A stretch of DNA of 64,000 nt, taken from contig NC_080541.1 of the NCBI RefSeq assembly GCF_028640845.1, positions 161,146,502 through 161,210,501 on the forward strand, written 5' to 3'. Made by a program: the position numbers and the translations under genes. This DNA comes from Ahaetulla prasina (lineage: Eukaryota; Chordata; Lepidosauria; Squamata; Colubridae). The notes under the pieces were generated by a model. The model saw only the letters and a list, made by a program, of their open reading frames with translations, was not told the origin of the DNA and searched no databases. Each line of letters opens with the position of its first letter. Within the stretch, counting starts at the first letter, position 1. This document shows positions 1 through 11,490 of this stretch, one piece after another.

Positions 1-2658
1 AAAGGCATAGCAATACTTTCACAAAATGCCATTTGGGTTTAGATTAGAAAAAGGAATCCAACGTTAAATTCAACTCCTTTGTCTCCACAAGTTGTTTCCT
101 GCATATTTCCTGGATATTTATGATCTGAGCTTGTCTCATCAGATTCCAGGGATTCCGTATGCTCACCGTCTGTTGGTTGTTATTGCTTCAGTTTCTGAAA
201 TGTAATGCCGTGGCGCCATCCATGTCTGGTTAGCAGAAGGATTTGAAAGCTGCCGTCATGTGTGTATTTGTCCCTGGCACTCAGCTCCAAGTAGGATTGC
301 TCCTCAGGAGGAGAAAGGTGCGATGGTGTTGCCTTTAACCCATGCTCAGAAACTTGCTTTCTCACCTTTGCAAAAGCTGGTTAGGGGACAATATTGGATC
401 ATGGCTTATCTATAACCTGCAACAAGCTTACCCACATTTCATGAGTGGGGTCCTCCCTCCCTCACCATTTTTATTCTGCTGTTTTTCCAAGAAACTCGGG
501 ACAGCATACAAGATTTCCAAAACAATGTACATTAACAATTTTTTGCATTTGTGATGCAGTCATCCCTACATTTGAATCGATTCATTGCAATGCGAGAGGC
601 TGTACAATATGCAGGATTGCAAGTTTTCCTGTAATTCCTTGGCAAAAAAGACTTGTAAAACTTGTACTGACCAAAGGACCAGCTTTTAACTTTTACAAGT
701 GGGAATTCATTACCGCTTTCTTTCATTGTACAACCAGGTGAGGTGTGCCAACAAAAATGGAGTCATAGTAAAAGATGGATTTTGTTTAGCATCCTGGCAG
801 AAATGAAGGGTTTGGCAAAAGCAGATACTAATGAAGGGGCAGTTTTGTCTCAGAAACAAACCAAGAATATTTGAGCATGCTCTCTAGTCACAGAAAAATG
901 ACTGGTAGCTTGGGAAAAAACAAACACCAGAATACCAGTTGGAGGAGGAGGAAGGAAGGAAGTATCCAGCTTGGGGAGAATGAATAAAACCCAGAATAGA
1001 AACTGACTGGTTATGAAGCTATTCTGCAAGATTTTGTGGCAGTTCTCAATTTCTTGAATCTATGACTAACCACAGTTTTTTCAATAGCCACAATGGCTGG
1101 ATTGTCACATAAGATTAACCTATAAAACATAATCACAAAACAGAGCAGCTGTATTTACACAAGCAGCTGCATTCACACAAGTTAAACTACAACCAAATAA
1201 AACTCATGTTGAGGGTATGGATTAAATCTATTAGAAATCATATTTTCAAAGCAAAATTTTGGGGCCCCAGTGAAACATGCATCCTGACATCTTAGTGCAA
1301 ACTTACAGATGTGAATGTTGCAAGGTGGGTATGAAATCTGAGGCTCCTGTTGTAATGCCGCAGTACACATTTCATCAGTCAAGCAGCATTGAGGCTTTCT
1401 GCCGATACCTTTGCGTTTATGTGAACTGTTTCAATCTCAGCATTTCAAAACTCTTGATGAGACAATTGTATTTAAATTTCAGGCAGAGCCCCCCCACACC
1501 CCATCAGCCCTGGCAGCAGAGCTATTATAAAAGGACATTGGATCAATAGTTATTTAATTGATGGCACTCTACCTGCCAGGGATGTGGAGAAGTATTTGTG
1601 GACTGCTGTGTTGTGCACCAAATAATTTTGTCGTCTTGCAGTGCTTGCATCTTGGAATGAACATGAATCTCTCTGCCTTAGAGCCATCTTCCACTCAAGT
1701 AAAGAATAGGGATCACCCCAAGTAATTGAGTTTGTTCAGTCTAAACCTTCCATTTGCCATTTCAAAAGCAGAACGATGTTTTGCACTGAATGACATTTTA
1801 CACACTGCTCACAAGTTAACAGCTTTCTAAAGAGGGAATGGTATATGACTATCATAGGTTCAAAGGCTATTTTTAAAAATAGAGACCAGAATTGGAGAAG
1901 TTGTAAAATGGCACTCTAAGTTGTATAATAGCAAAGTCTTGGATGTTTTTCAAAAGTTCTTTCTAATCTAAGACTCCTTAAAGAAGGAAATACGATGTAC
2001 TGGAAACAGTTTGGGTTCTAATTACCGCCAATGCTAGAAATAAGGACTTCATCTGATTTCCATATTTTAAATATCAGTAGACTTTGAAACTCCTGAGATG
2101 ACGAGGTTCACCATCTTTGTAACATTAGACCCTTGCATAGGATTGGTGACAGGACATTCTCCTAGTGTTCCAAAACTTAGATGTGAAAGTTTTGTTGTAA
2201 AAGATATATGGATTCTTATATAACTTAAACCCTTCAGCCAGGATTTTGGGACTACATTAAAAAAAACCATCTCTTTTATTCCAAACTAAAAACAGCATGA
2301 GTGCTATAAGATTTTGGTTGAGGAAAAAGAAAAATAAAGGTTTCTGATTGTTGGTAATTGCATAGACTTGTCATGTGCTAACCTTGGCAACAATACCAAA
2401 ATGATTCATCTGATATGTTTGCTTGACTTCTCGGTCTAGCCTACAGCCGTGCTGCTATTTTGACAATTTCAACATTTTGTCTCCTGTTTGAGTCTATATT
2501 ATATTTTGCAATACTTTGGTAATTAGTAGAACAATTCCATAGATGAGCTAGATCGGGAGGATTAGGCTAAAATGGAAATGCATCTCCAACATGGAAAGGA
2601 ATTAAACTGGTGAGGAACTACTGGTATAGTCCTCAGTTAAAATCTTCTGCAGGCATAA
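1..2658. other. Intergenic or intronic sequence, nothing recognised
   Basis: No repeat family or exon is recognisable here. The longest open frame is 98 codons (445-741, plus), its product resembles nothing I know, and frames on the other strand overlap it. The interval ends where a tRNA-derived SINE begins. Confidence 0.5.
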
Positions 2659-2659
2659 A

Positions 2660-2890
2660 TGAATCCCATTTGGTCTTCTGGTTAAGGTATCAGGCTAGAA
2701 ATCAGAAGACTGAAAGTTCTAATCCCACCTTTGGTATGAAAGCCGGCTGGGTGATTATGGGCCAATCACTCTTTCTCTCAATCCAACTCATCTCACAAGG
2801 TTGTTGTGTGGAAAATAGGAGGAAGGAATTTTTAGGTATATTTGCCACCTTGAATTATTTACAAAAATAATAAAGGTGGGATATACATAC
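2660..2890 (+). mobile_element. tRNA-derived SINE (Squam1/Sauria type)
   Basis: The head has polymerase III promoter-like boxes: an A box around ggttaaggtatcaggc and a B box around agttctaatccc. The body follows the squamate pattern gccggctgggtgattatgg, then a serine-rich-looking CTCTCAAYCCAACYCA stretch, then ataaaggtgggatataca at the 3' end. An 86-codon open frame across it (2610-2870) is an artefact of the SINE. Confidence 0.75.
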
Positions 2891-2894
2891 ACAC

Positions 2895-4960
2895 ACATAA
2901 TGCATTTTTCATGTATAAGCTTCAATGTTATGGTGTGAATTTTGTTCCAGTTAACACATGTTTATTTTGGGAATGTTGCATTATTTCATACGTTGATGTA
3001 CTCTTGGCAAAACACAGTAGGCCATCACTATTTATTCCCTGCAATGGTGCAGAGGCTAAATATAATCCAATGCATTAGTTCCCTCTGCCATGATAAATGT
3101 AAATTTCGCATCAATATCCCCTTCTCTCATCTCCATTTCCATTTGACTATGCAAGTAGTGTTATTGCATTTTTATTAATATGCACCTCTTGCAGTTTCCA
3201 AGTTGGCTGTAAACAGAGACACCTTAACATTTCCAAGTCATAGCAGAACTGTGCAAGAGAAACTTCACCCGGGCAAATGTATCTCTAAAACGATTCCCGC
3301 TGCGCGCTTTGAACCTTCCCTAAAAGAAGCAATGCAAATATTCACTATTCTGAAGAATTTCATGGACACCCCCCCACACACCTGCCTCTGAACTGCACTT
3401 CAGAATAGTTTTCAAAAGCAATTTCAAGTAGATGCATCAGAGTCATTCCTAAATGCGGCAGTTGAATAGGCTACTGGACTACAGTGAGCTGAGCCTAGGC
3501 CCCTGTTGCATCTTATGAGAAGATCTGATGTGATAGAAATGAACAGCTTACTCAAGGGAAAAGCTGCTGGTGCAAGCAGGTAGGAAGGGAGCAACAGATG
3601 GCAATGCAGTGGAAAAACAGGTGGAGGCATTGTTTGAAGACTGGGCGAATTAGGCTTAATTTGCTGGAGCTCTGCTTAACCTCAGCAACTGGCGTTCTTT
3701 TACGCTGTTTCACATTTACCCATCAGGCAAATGATCAGGATTCAACCATCTGTGCTCACTTACTGCGCTCAAACGGCCTTCAAGCTAATCGTCAAAGAAA
3801 TGTCCTCCCTCCTTCTCCCTCCCTCTCTCCCTCCCCTGTCCAGGTGAGAGCAGTCTCTGCCACCGGGGCCTGAGAAAGTACTCTCTATTGCTTGGGAAAA
3901 AAAATATAGTTCTTCCTCCCCCTTGGGAGTATTTTCAGCTGCAGGGTAACTCCCAGTCTCTTCTCACTTGGCAAAAGTGCAAAGAAAGCTCTGTGCATCA
4001 CCGGCTTTGCTTTCTTTACAGGGCCCCTTCCAAACAAAATAAAAAGCCCTGTGGCATTTGCAAAACAAGGTCCCTTTGCAAGTGTTAAGGCCTTGACGAA
4101 GATATCAACTCCAAAAACGTGCCCACATTTGACATCAAATGGCAATCCGGTAACGATTGCCACAATTTTGTGAGGTGGGGGGATGGGAGCAGAAATGCTC
4201 TTTTCCTGGGGTGTTAACCAAGAATCTGGGAGTCTTTGCAAGAGGTTTTCAGTTTACTGTGCCAATCTAGGAGTGCAGCTGATGGTTCTCCTACCAAGCT
4301 AGAAGATGCTTGATTTTCACAGCTGGAGCATTTCGTAGCTAGGATTCAATGTATTCAAGCCGACAGTCATTTTTTTCACACTCTGCAGGAGCACTTTGAC
4401 CTTTGGTCCTTTGCAACAGCAACAAAAAAAATCAGACTAATTTGTTTTACCTTTAGGGATAGGCACTCTGCACCTTGCCCTCAGACTGAAAAGTATCGTG
4501 AGAAAAAAAAAAAAGAAAAAAGGAGGCAAGCTGGTTACTCAATCAAATCTACATTAAAACTTCACACTTTGGGCAGAATGAAATGGGACGGTGGCAAATG
4601 TGGGTGGGTAAACACAGATGTATCTCAGGCACAGGGAAAAGCAGGTGGTGCCAAGTTTGATTACAACAGCCAGAAGGGAAAAGAGACATGGAAATTAGAG
4701 GCCTCCCTTCTCTGCAGTGTGTATCTCAAGGAGGCCTTGGTGCAGCTTGTTAACCTGGCTGAGGAAGAAGGGGAGGGTTGTGGGAGATAAGTTAAGCGGG
4801 TGGGAATGGAAGAGTTGGCCTTGGTTGCACTTTTTTCCGGTTTTCTGCGTTCCTTCTGTCTTTTTATGTGGAAGTGACCTTGGGTTCAGCCTGTAGTTCT
4901 AGCAGATGAAGTTGTACCATCAGTACTATGAAAACTCACCTTGGCTACTATGCTATTTCC
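2895..4960. other. No gene recognised; pyrimidine tract and A-rich tract
   Basis: A CCTCC-rich pyrimidine tract lies at about 3807-3838 and an A-rich run at about 4502-4522. Open frames of 118 codons (3885-4241, minus) and 66 codons (3888-4088, plus) overlap on opposite strands and have no recognisable product. Confidence 0.45.
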
Positions 4961-4969
4961 CACCCAAAA

Positions 4970-5205
4970 TCTATGGAGATTTTTCAATCATGCAGGTCAT
5001 GGTTGTCCCTAAAGTGCTTTTTCAAGAGGCAACTTGGACTTTCTGGGTTTTCTTTGAAGATGTTTTGCTTCTCATCCAAGAAGCTTCTTCCGCTCCCCAC
5101 CCTACAGTCAGAGCTGAAGAAGCTTCTTGGATGAGAAGTGAAAACATCTTCAAAGAAAAACCAGAAAATCCAGTTGCCTCTTGAAAAAGCACTTTTGGGA
5201 TTCCC
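4970..5205. mobile_element. Penelope-like element remnant, inverted pair
   Basis: Two copies of one unit face each other. The minus-strand copy covers about 5011-5095 and the plus-strand copy about 5114-5204. Each has a hairpin-forming core around aagcttcttggatgagaag followed by a GAAAAC/CAAAAC-like stretch and the shared tail ending in ccagttgcctcttgaaaaagc. The layout CUGA(U)GA, a stem of AGCTTCT with AGAAG, then GAAA resembles a decayed hammerhead core, as known in terminal repeats of Penelope-like elements. Assignment to Penelope is inference; the inverted repeat itself is directly visible. Confidence 0.5.
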
Positions 5206-5955
5206 ACCCAAAGGCTTAACCATACTTTGGGGAAGGAACCATTAGACTTCCTCTTGTCTCTTAAGAGATAAATATCCAAGGATACAATCTCTAATTTCCC
5301 ATTTATGGGTCAATTATTTTCAGGCGTACCCTCAGACTGGGATCAAAAAACCAAGTTGACAGCTGCAATGGTGCAATTCAAATTTCACCTGTTTTTTAAC
5401 CAAACTTTGAAGACATCCTTGATTATTTTATGAGCTTGAATTGAGATAGTACCAAAACTGTGAGCTGAAGGGATGTAGTTCTCTGTTTATTTTTCTCTCC
5501 TTCTGTTGTGCCAAGATCAACAATCCTACAGTCAGGAAACATGGCTGGATCAAATTCTCATCACATTCTACCAAATATCCCATCAGGTATCTGGATTGTA
5601 TCTGGATAGGTACAAGATTTGAGCTGGTCTGAAGCGAATTGTGTGAGCCAACACCACTGGTCTTTAAATAGCTAAATGGGGAAATTATTTTGCGCAACAG
5701 CAATTGCATTTATTAAAAGAAACAATTGCTTATCTTGTAAAGCAGCATATCTTGATTACTAAGATGAAAGATAGGGGTGAGGGTTATTAGCATTATATAA
5801 ACTTGTTTGAGATGGGTGGCCATAGAAATTTTAAAAATAAATAAACATTAGGTTTATATTCCTTTCTCTGATTGAAGTCTTTTGGAGTTTCATGTTAAAA
5901 ATGTCTGGCTTGTTCACAAATGTAACTCTGGGCTGCAGCCAGGTATGATTTAAAG
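5206..5955. other. No gene recognised
   Basis: A 93-codon minus-strand open frame (5428-5709) has no recognisable product. A short aaataaataaac tail-like tract lies near 5835. Confidence 0.4.
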
Positions 5956-6085
5956 CAGGAGTTTCCAGCCTTGAAAACTTTAAGACTTGTGGACTTCAAC
6001 TCCCAGAACTGCTGGGGAAAGCTAGCTGGGAAATTCTAGGAGTTGAAGTCCACCAGTTTTAAAATGCCAAGGTTGGACACCCCTG
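5956..6085. mobile_element. hAT MITE, palindromic family A
   Basis: This is a fold-back element with ends caggagtttccagcc and ggttggacacccctg and arms built on ttaagacttgtggacttcaactcccag. The 8-bp target duplication atttaaag is perfect (5948-5955 and 6086-6093). An 8-bp duplication with CAGGG-type ends indicates hAT mobilisation. It encodes nothing. Confidence 0.85.
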
Positions 6086-6093
6086 ATTTAAAG

Positions 6094-6445
6094 TGAAAAA
6101 AGGGGGTCAGAGCAACAGCAGTGTTTTCAAAGACACTTGAATGTGTATTTGTGCACAATTTGAAGAAAACCTCTTTCCCAAGGGAGATTTATAGCTGCCT
6201 GAGAAGCTGCTTGGAGTTCACACAGGAGAGGGTAAGCATTTCTCTTGAGAAAGAGCTTTTCCTCACAATGTGGTGGGACAATAATAAATGGAACAGGATT
6301 TCCAGCAGCTGCCTTTTGTTTTGTTTTTCACCGCATTTTGATGGACAGCTGTTTTTTCAACCTCCTCCCCTTGTTGTGAAAGGGAAGAAGTGGCCTTGTT
6401 TTAATTTTGGACTGAAAATAAAACTGTGTGGATCCTGATTGGACT
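6094..6445. other. No gene recognised
   Basis: A 105-codon open frame (6121-6438, plus) has no known domain and lies between two MITEs. I treat it as chance. Confidence 0.35.
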
Positions 6446-6775
6446 ATAGGTATGGTGCTTGACTTACGACCATTTCTTTAGTGACTGTTCGCTTGCACTG
6501 GAAAAAAAAAAGGGACTTCACACTTATAACCATTGCAGAATCCCTGTGGTTACCTGATAAAATCCAGACACGTGGCATGTATTTATGACGGTCACAGTGT
6601 CCTAGGCTCATGTGATCACATTTTGCAACCACCTGACAAGTCAGTGGGGAACCCAGATTCGCTTAACAACTTTGGCTAGAAAGGTTGTAAAAATGGGGCA
6701 AAACTCATTCAACAACTGTCTCGCTTAGCAAGGGAAGCTTTAGGCTCAACGGTGGTTGTAACTTGAGGACTATCT
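6446..6775 (+). mobile_element. Tigger-like nonautonomous DNA element (copy 1)
   Basis: It starts near ggtatggtgcttgacttacgac and ends near acttgaggactatcta, matching the terminal inverted repeat of the family seen at 24383, 42982 and elsewhere. The interior keeps the family landmark of a cacttaya-accattgcag block followed by a tcatgtgatca block. It is diverged and has no coding capacity. Ends are approximate. Confidence 0.7.
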
Positions 6776-7140
6776 ACATTCTGAAATAATGACTAAGGTT
6801 TGAACTTCCTTCCCATTCTCACCAGGTGACAATTTGGAGCTTGCAAACAAGCTGGCAACCGGTTTAAACTCATAGTTTACACATGTCTCCCTCTGACAGC
6901 GATCACTTCTTCATTTGTTGAAAGGTTGTTTCTTCCTCATAGGGATTTCTGCGCTAATCTCCATTTACCTAACATTTGCAGCTCCGGCTGAAGAACTTCC
7001 TTTTTACTGAGTAAGTTTGGCTCCCTTTCCAAATCTGGGTGCAGTTCGGTTTGAACCATCTCCCTGGAATAGTTTCAAACTAGAAAAAGTGCAGAAAAGA
7101 GGTATCGTAAAGGCAATAATTTGGTCTAGTAATGCCCCCT

Positions 7141-7290
7141 GCCTTAGCCAGGAAAGCCGGCTGGGTGATTTTCGGCAAGTCTCTCAGCCCTACCCGCCTC
7201 ACAGGGTTGTTGTCGAAGGTGGGGAAGAGGAGGAAGTAGCATTAGATCTGTTCGATGAGCTGTTTGTAAAAAAATATAAAGGTAGGATAG
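7141..7290 (+). mobile_element. 5'-truncated tRNA-derived SINE
   Basis: It joins the Squam1/Sauria-type body at aaagccggctgggtgattttcg, continues through ctcacagggttgttgtcg and ends in ataaaggtaggatagaa. The polymerase III head is missing. A family C hAT MITE inserted directly at its 3' end, with target gatagaaa. Confidence 0.7.
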
Positions 7291-7293
7291 AAA

Positions 7294-7663
7294 CAGTGGT
7301 GGGATTCAGGCAGTTCGCACCTATTCGGGAGAACCGGTTGTTCACTTTCTAAGCAGTTTGGAGAACTGGTTGTTGGAAGAAATCTTATTTCGTTTTTTTC
7401 CACTTTACAGGGCTAATCCTGTAAGGAAGGCAGGAAGGAAACATTCTGGTGTTGTTTCTAGCCTGATCTTTATTGCCCTGCTTATAGAAACTGCCTCTCT
7501 GGTTAACCCTTATTACATTGTAACAGCTAAGACGAAGCACCCATCGATGTGAGTGATGTTGAGTCGGCCACGCTCATACAGTCACATGACCACCAAGCCG
7601 CGCCTACCCAGCTGGTCATTAGGGCAGAGAACTGGTTGTTAAATTATTTGAATCTCACCACTG
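7294..7663 (+). mobile_element. hAT MITE, family C (long variant)
   Basis: Terminal ends are cagtggtgggattcag and gaatctcaccactg, with a perfect 8-bp target duplication gatagaaa at 7286-7293 and 7664-7671. The interior repeats the accggttgtt motif typical of this variant, which recurs as a fragment at 44555-44637. No transposase is encoded. Confidence 0.85.
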
Positions 7664-7671
7664 GATAGAAA

Positions 7672-7996
7672 TCAAGAAAAATAAAAATCATAACCATCAG
7701 GGTGATGTGTAATCTTTCCCATGATGCTTTTAAAGTAAAATGTATATTTATAATTCGAGGGGGTTAGGATAGGGGCAATTAAATGAAGGAAGAAGCCTTG
7801 TCTTTGTTTTTATTAAAAGTTTTTTATTTTTATTAAGAATCCTCTTTTTTCAGGGGTCAGCCATTGGGTGACCCCTGAAGGGTCTCATGGTATCAGTGGA
7901 TTGATCCAAAAACAGATGGGCCATTCTTTGATTCTCTGTCACCATCTATTTCATCCTCTTTTATATCCTCCTTTTTTCTACTTTTTCTTGAGGGTA
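7672..7996. other. No gene recognised
   Basis: AT-rich sequence with a tttttattaaaagttttttatttttatt tract near 7810. A 110-codon open frame beginning at 7868 runs into a Tigger stub and CR1 tail and is not a gene. Confidence 0.4.
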
Positions 7997-8040
7997 CAGG
8001 TAGTCCTCAACACACAACCACAATTGAGCCCAAAATTGTT
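7997..8040 (-). mobile_element. Truncated Tigger-like end
   Basis: Only the terminal repeat and first bases remain: caggtagtcctcaac, then caattgagcccaaaattg. The sequence passes directly into a CR1 3' fragment. Confidence 0.6.
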
Positions 8041-8043
8041 TAA

Positions 8044-8345
8044 TCTGGGTATGGCTAATCTAAAGAAAAGAAGGATGAGGGGTGACATAACAGAATTTCA
8101 ATATTTGAGGGGCTGCCACAAAGAAGAGTGGGGAGAATTTATTTTCCAAAGCACCAATAGGCAAGACAAGAAACAATGGATGGACACTAATCAAAGATAG
8201 AAACAACCTGGAATTAAGGAGAAACTTCCTAAGAGTGAGAACAACCAACTAGTGGAAAAGCTTGCCTTCACAAGTTGTAGGTGCTTCATCACTGGAGGTT
8301 TTTAAGAAAAGCCATGGACAGCCATCTGTCTGAAATGGTATAGGG
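8044..8345 (+). mobile_element. CR1 3' fragment, part 1
   Basis: The sequence matches the last part of squamate CR1: ggatgaggggtgacataacag, then a ggatggacactaatcaaag block, then ggagaaacttcctaagagtgag and tgtctgaaatggtatag. The element is cut at 8345 by a family D hAT MITE and resumes at 9179. It encodes only the eroded C-terminal end of ORF2. Confidence 0.75.
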
Positions 8346-9178
8346 CTGTGAGGGCGGACCTATGGCATGCTTGCCAGAGGTGGCACGCAGAGCCCACTCT
8401 TTGGGCACGTGCACCATCACCAGCTGCTCTTCTGGTTTCTGGTGCACATGTGCCAGCTGGTCTTTGCAGGCACTGGAGCACTGGAAGACAGCCTGAAAAT
8501 GGTCTGAAAAATAGCCAAAAAACAGGCCCTTTTCTGGGCCATTTTTAGGCTGTTTTTCGGGCAGTTTTCAGGTCATTTTTCAGGCTGTTTTTTGGGCATT
8601 TTCGGGCCAAAAATGGCCCCAAAACTGTCTGAAAAACAGCCTGCAAAACAGCCAAAAATAGGCATATGTGTGCCGCCCAGCTGGTCTTTGGGTTTCTGAT
8701 GCTCCAGCACACATGAAGACCAACTGGCCGGCGCACATGCACGTACTGAAAACCCAAAGACCAGCTGGCCAGCACGCATGCGCGTACTGAAAACCCAAAG
8801 ACCAGCTGGCCAGCACGCATGCGCGTACTGAAAACCCAAAGACCAGCTGGCCAGCACGCATGCGTGTACTGAAAACCCAAAGACCAGCTGGCCAGCACGC
8901 ATGCGTGTACTGAAAACCCAAAGACCAGCTGACCGGCACGCATGAGCTTACTGAAAACCCAAAGACCAGCTGGCCGGCGCGCATGCGTGTACTGAAAACC
9001 CAAAGACCAGCTGGCCAGCGCGCATGCGTGTACTGAAAACCCGAAGACCAGCTGGCCGGCATGCATGCTCGTACTGAAAAACCGAAGACCAGCTTGCTGG
9101 TGCATGCATACGAGCTGATCTTTGGGTTTCTGGCGCTCCGGTACACATACATGCACGTGTGTTCCAGTTTGGGCACTG
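8346..9178 (+). mobile_element. hAT MITE, family D, expanded by a minisatellite
   Basis: The left end ctgtgagggcggacctatggc corresponds to cagtgatggc ends of the family at 32280 and 48246; the right end is gggcactg. The target duplication is gtataggg (8338-8345) against gtatagag (9179-9186), 7 of 8 matching, and the interrupted CR1 reads through once the insert is removed. The interior holds short aaaacagcc-type inverted repeats (about 8500-8660) and the 41-bp array. Confidence 0.75.
8743..9111. repeat. 41-bp minisatellite, nine units
   Basis: The motif gtactgaaaac recurs at 8743, 8784, 8825, 8866, 8907, 8948, 8989, 9030 and 9071, an exact spacing of 41 bp. A degenerate tenth unit may precede it (8702-8742). 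The unit derives from the MITE interior (accagctggccagc motif, seen once at about 48420). Because 41 is not a multiple of 3 and the unit lacks reverse-strand stops, all three minus frames stay open. Confidence 0.95.
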
Positions 9179-9260
9179 GTATAGAGTCTCCTGCTTGAGC
9201 AGGAGGTTGAACAAAAGACTACAAAGTCCCTTCCAGCTCTATTTTAATTGATCTTCTAGG
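9179..9260 (+). mobile_element. CR1 3' fragment, part 2
   Basis: It continues the CR1 tail broken at 8345: gtatagagtctcctgcttgagc, then gacta-caaagtcccttccagctc. This is the usual CR1/L2-type end before the terminal repeats. Confidence 0.7.
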
Positions 9261-9560
9261 TATTAGAAGTTGGAATTGTCCATCGAGTTTGACAGAACCA
9301 CAACATTAAAATCATTGTATTGCCTTTTTCTATGCTATAATCCCCCCTTTAATGACCATTACTCTATCAAGTTATTATTTATGATTCCCTGCCTTATTTA
9401 TTTATTGTCTTTTCTGCCCCTTGACTGCCTTTTAAATCTTATTTTCAATTGGAGCTTTATTTACTTTTACAGAAGCTATTTGGGGTACCGTGCTTGAAAT
9501 GGGGGGAATAAGTGCAATCATCATTTTAAAATAAATGCATATATAGTAAAAAAGAAGCAC
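9261..9560. other. No gene recognised
   Basis: AT-rich sequence between a CR1 tail and a SINE. A 75-codon hydrophobic open frame (9270-9497) is not recognisable. Confidence 0.35.
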
Positions 9561-9561
9561 G

Positions 9562-9787
9562 GAGAGCCCGTTTGGTTTAGGGGTTAAGGCAGCAAGAGAC
9601 CATGAGTTCAAGCCTGCCTTACCTATGAAAACCAGTCGGGTGATCTTGGACCAGTTACTGTCTCTCAAGCCAAGTTATCGCACAGAGGTTCTGTTGTGGA
9701 GAAAATAGGAGGAGGAAGGTGTGTTGGATGCGTCCACCTCCTTGAGTTATTTGTAAAAATAATAAAGATGGAATAGAAAATAAAAAC
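9562..9787 (+). mobile_element. tRNA-derived SINE (Squam1/Sauria type)
   Basis: The A box is tttaggggttaaggcagc and the B box gagttcaagcctg. The body runs from ccagtcgggtgatcttgg through gaggaggaag to aataaagatggaatagaa, followed by an A-rich tail. It is a full-length copy with both polymerase III boxes visible. Confidence 0.8.
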
Positions 9788-9789
9788 AA

Positions 9790-10465
9790 ATCAGCTGCAC
9801 TTGAACCTTGAAGATTAAGGTGTTTTCTTTATGGCTTTTGCAAATTTTTCTTCAGAGAAAGATCTATATATATAGATTCTTCCCTAAGCCTACAACAATA
9901 CGACAAAGCTCCATCTCCAAAATTCAAATTCATATATACACTAAAGCACACGCATTTTTAGGAAATGCCTCTTGGGGAGGATTAAAAGTGGAGAAACAAC
10001 GTAGTATATTTAATTTTTTCCCACAGCTTTCTTTTTCACTAGAATTCTCTGCCCATTAAAAATGCTTACTTTTCCTTCCGCCTGGAAGGATGGAGTTGCC
10101 TACATGTCATTAATCTTGCAAAGATGATTCTAATCCTTCCTGGGACTGGGACATGTGTGTGGGAAACAACTAGGGAGTTGTAAATTTGAAAACAAAAACA
10201 TCATAGGAAGCGTTCCCTCACACACATGCATGCTGTTTTTTCTGCTGGAAATCTAAAAGCTACCACATGTGTGTTTGCGATAATCTGGACAGCAAAGAGT
10301 TGGCGGCAAGAAGATAATTTTCTGAATGTTTTCACTGCCCATTCAAAGTTTTTTACAGTGTCCCTTTCTAAAGCAGGTTTGTCCACATTGATTTCCCCTT
10401 AGAATGCACAGCATTATACTTTTTTAGATTTATTTTTAATGTGCTGTGCACAGGTGGTATACAGA
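9790..10465. other. No gene recognised
   Basis: A short tatata tract lies near 9865. Open frames of 83 and 61 codons have no recognisable product. Confidence 0.4.
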
Positions 10466-10473
10466 GTGTAGAT

Positions 10474-10739
10474 CAGCCGTGGGATTCAAAAAATTTTACT
10501 ACCAGTTCTGTGGGCATGGCTTGGTGGGCATGGCTGGGGAAGGATACTGTAAAATCTCCATTCCCTCCCCACTCCAGGGGAAGGTTACTGCAAAATCCCC
10601 ATTTCATCCCAATCAGCTGGGACTCGGGAGGCAGAGAATAGATGGGGGCGGGGCCAGTCAGAGATGGTGTTTACCAGTTCTCTGAACTACTCAAAATCTC
10701 TGCTACCGGTTCTCCAGAACCTGCTAAATACCACCTTTT
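10474..10739 (+). mobile_element. hAT MITE, family C
   Basis: Typical interior: ttttactaccagttctgtggg, ggcttggtgggcatggc, agaatagatgggggcggggcc, and ctaccggttctccagaacctg. The target duplication is gtgtagat (10466-10473) against gtgtagac (10740-10747). Overlapping plus-strand frames of 66 and 79 codons inside it are repeat artefacts. Confidence 0.85.
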
Positions 10740-10747
10740 GTGTAGAC

Positions 10748-11482
10748 AAGGTATGGTGAAGTTAAAATGGAGGCTACCATAGTACTATTAAACCTTCACC
10801 TAAATGGCCACCTCTTGACTCTTTTGATCATGCCCTGCAAAAACCACTGGTTTCCCAAGTGTCAAGAAAGAAACCATCTAATCTAGCTTTGCAAAAGAGA
10901 ATCCATGGAACTGTGTTAACTTAGAAGAAGCACTGAATGCTCAGACTCCAAACATTTCTCTGGAGTTCTGCAGCTGGCAGAAACCAAAGGAGCAAACCAA
11001 GCTGGTTTGCCAAGCTGTTTGGGAAAGTTGTTTGCTTCCAGTAGGCAGGAAATGATCAAACTGCTATTTAAAATGCAAATTACAGGTTGCACCTAAAACA
11101 AAATATGCCCTGATAACAATTCCCATACCATTGGAAGTTTCTGTTCTTTCTAACTCAGAAAACAAAAAATATGAAAGCCTCAACAGTTTCTAAGTTATAT
11201 CAAATGCACAGCCATCCTGAAATAATTTTAAAGCCTGGGTGCAGACAATTCAAATGCTGCATCCAGAAAAATGAAATGCATTTCTTCCCAAAAGAAATTG
11301 CTGTCTTTTATTCTATTATATCTAAACAGTCAGAACTTTGAAGGAACCTGCTTGCTGGCTGGGCAATTCATAAGTTTCTTTTATGCAAGAGCCAGATGTT
11401 GTAACTCAGTTGGTTTTATTGCATTTAAAAGTAGCGCAGAAACTGCAGCCAAACTTGTATGGATCATAATGCCCAAAGGAGG
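10748..11482. other. No gene recognised
   Basis: Unique-looking AT-rich sequence. The 81-codon frame at 11271-11516 overruns into the following MITE. Confidence 0.4.
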
Positions 11483-11490
11483 TGCTGAAT

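Noticed and set aside
8743..9111. CRISPR-like array
   Set aside because: Units are contiguous with no unique spacers, and the sequence is eukaryotic; it is a minisatellite.
8545..9176. Long minus-strand frames (203 and 198 codons) with a WSLGFQY-type repeat protein
   Set aside because: Produced by a 41-bp tandem repeat lacking reverse stops; several frames are open together, so not a gene.
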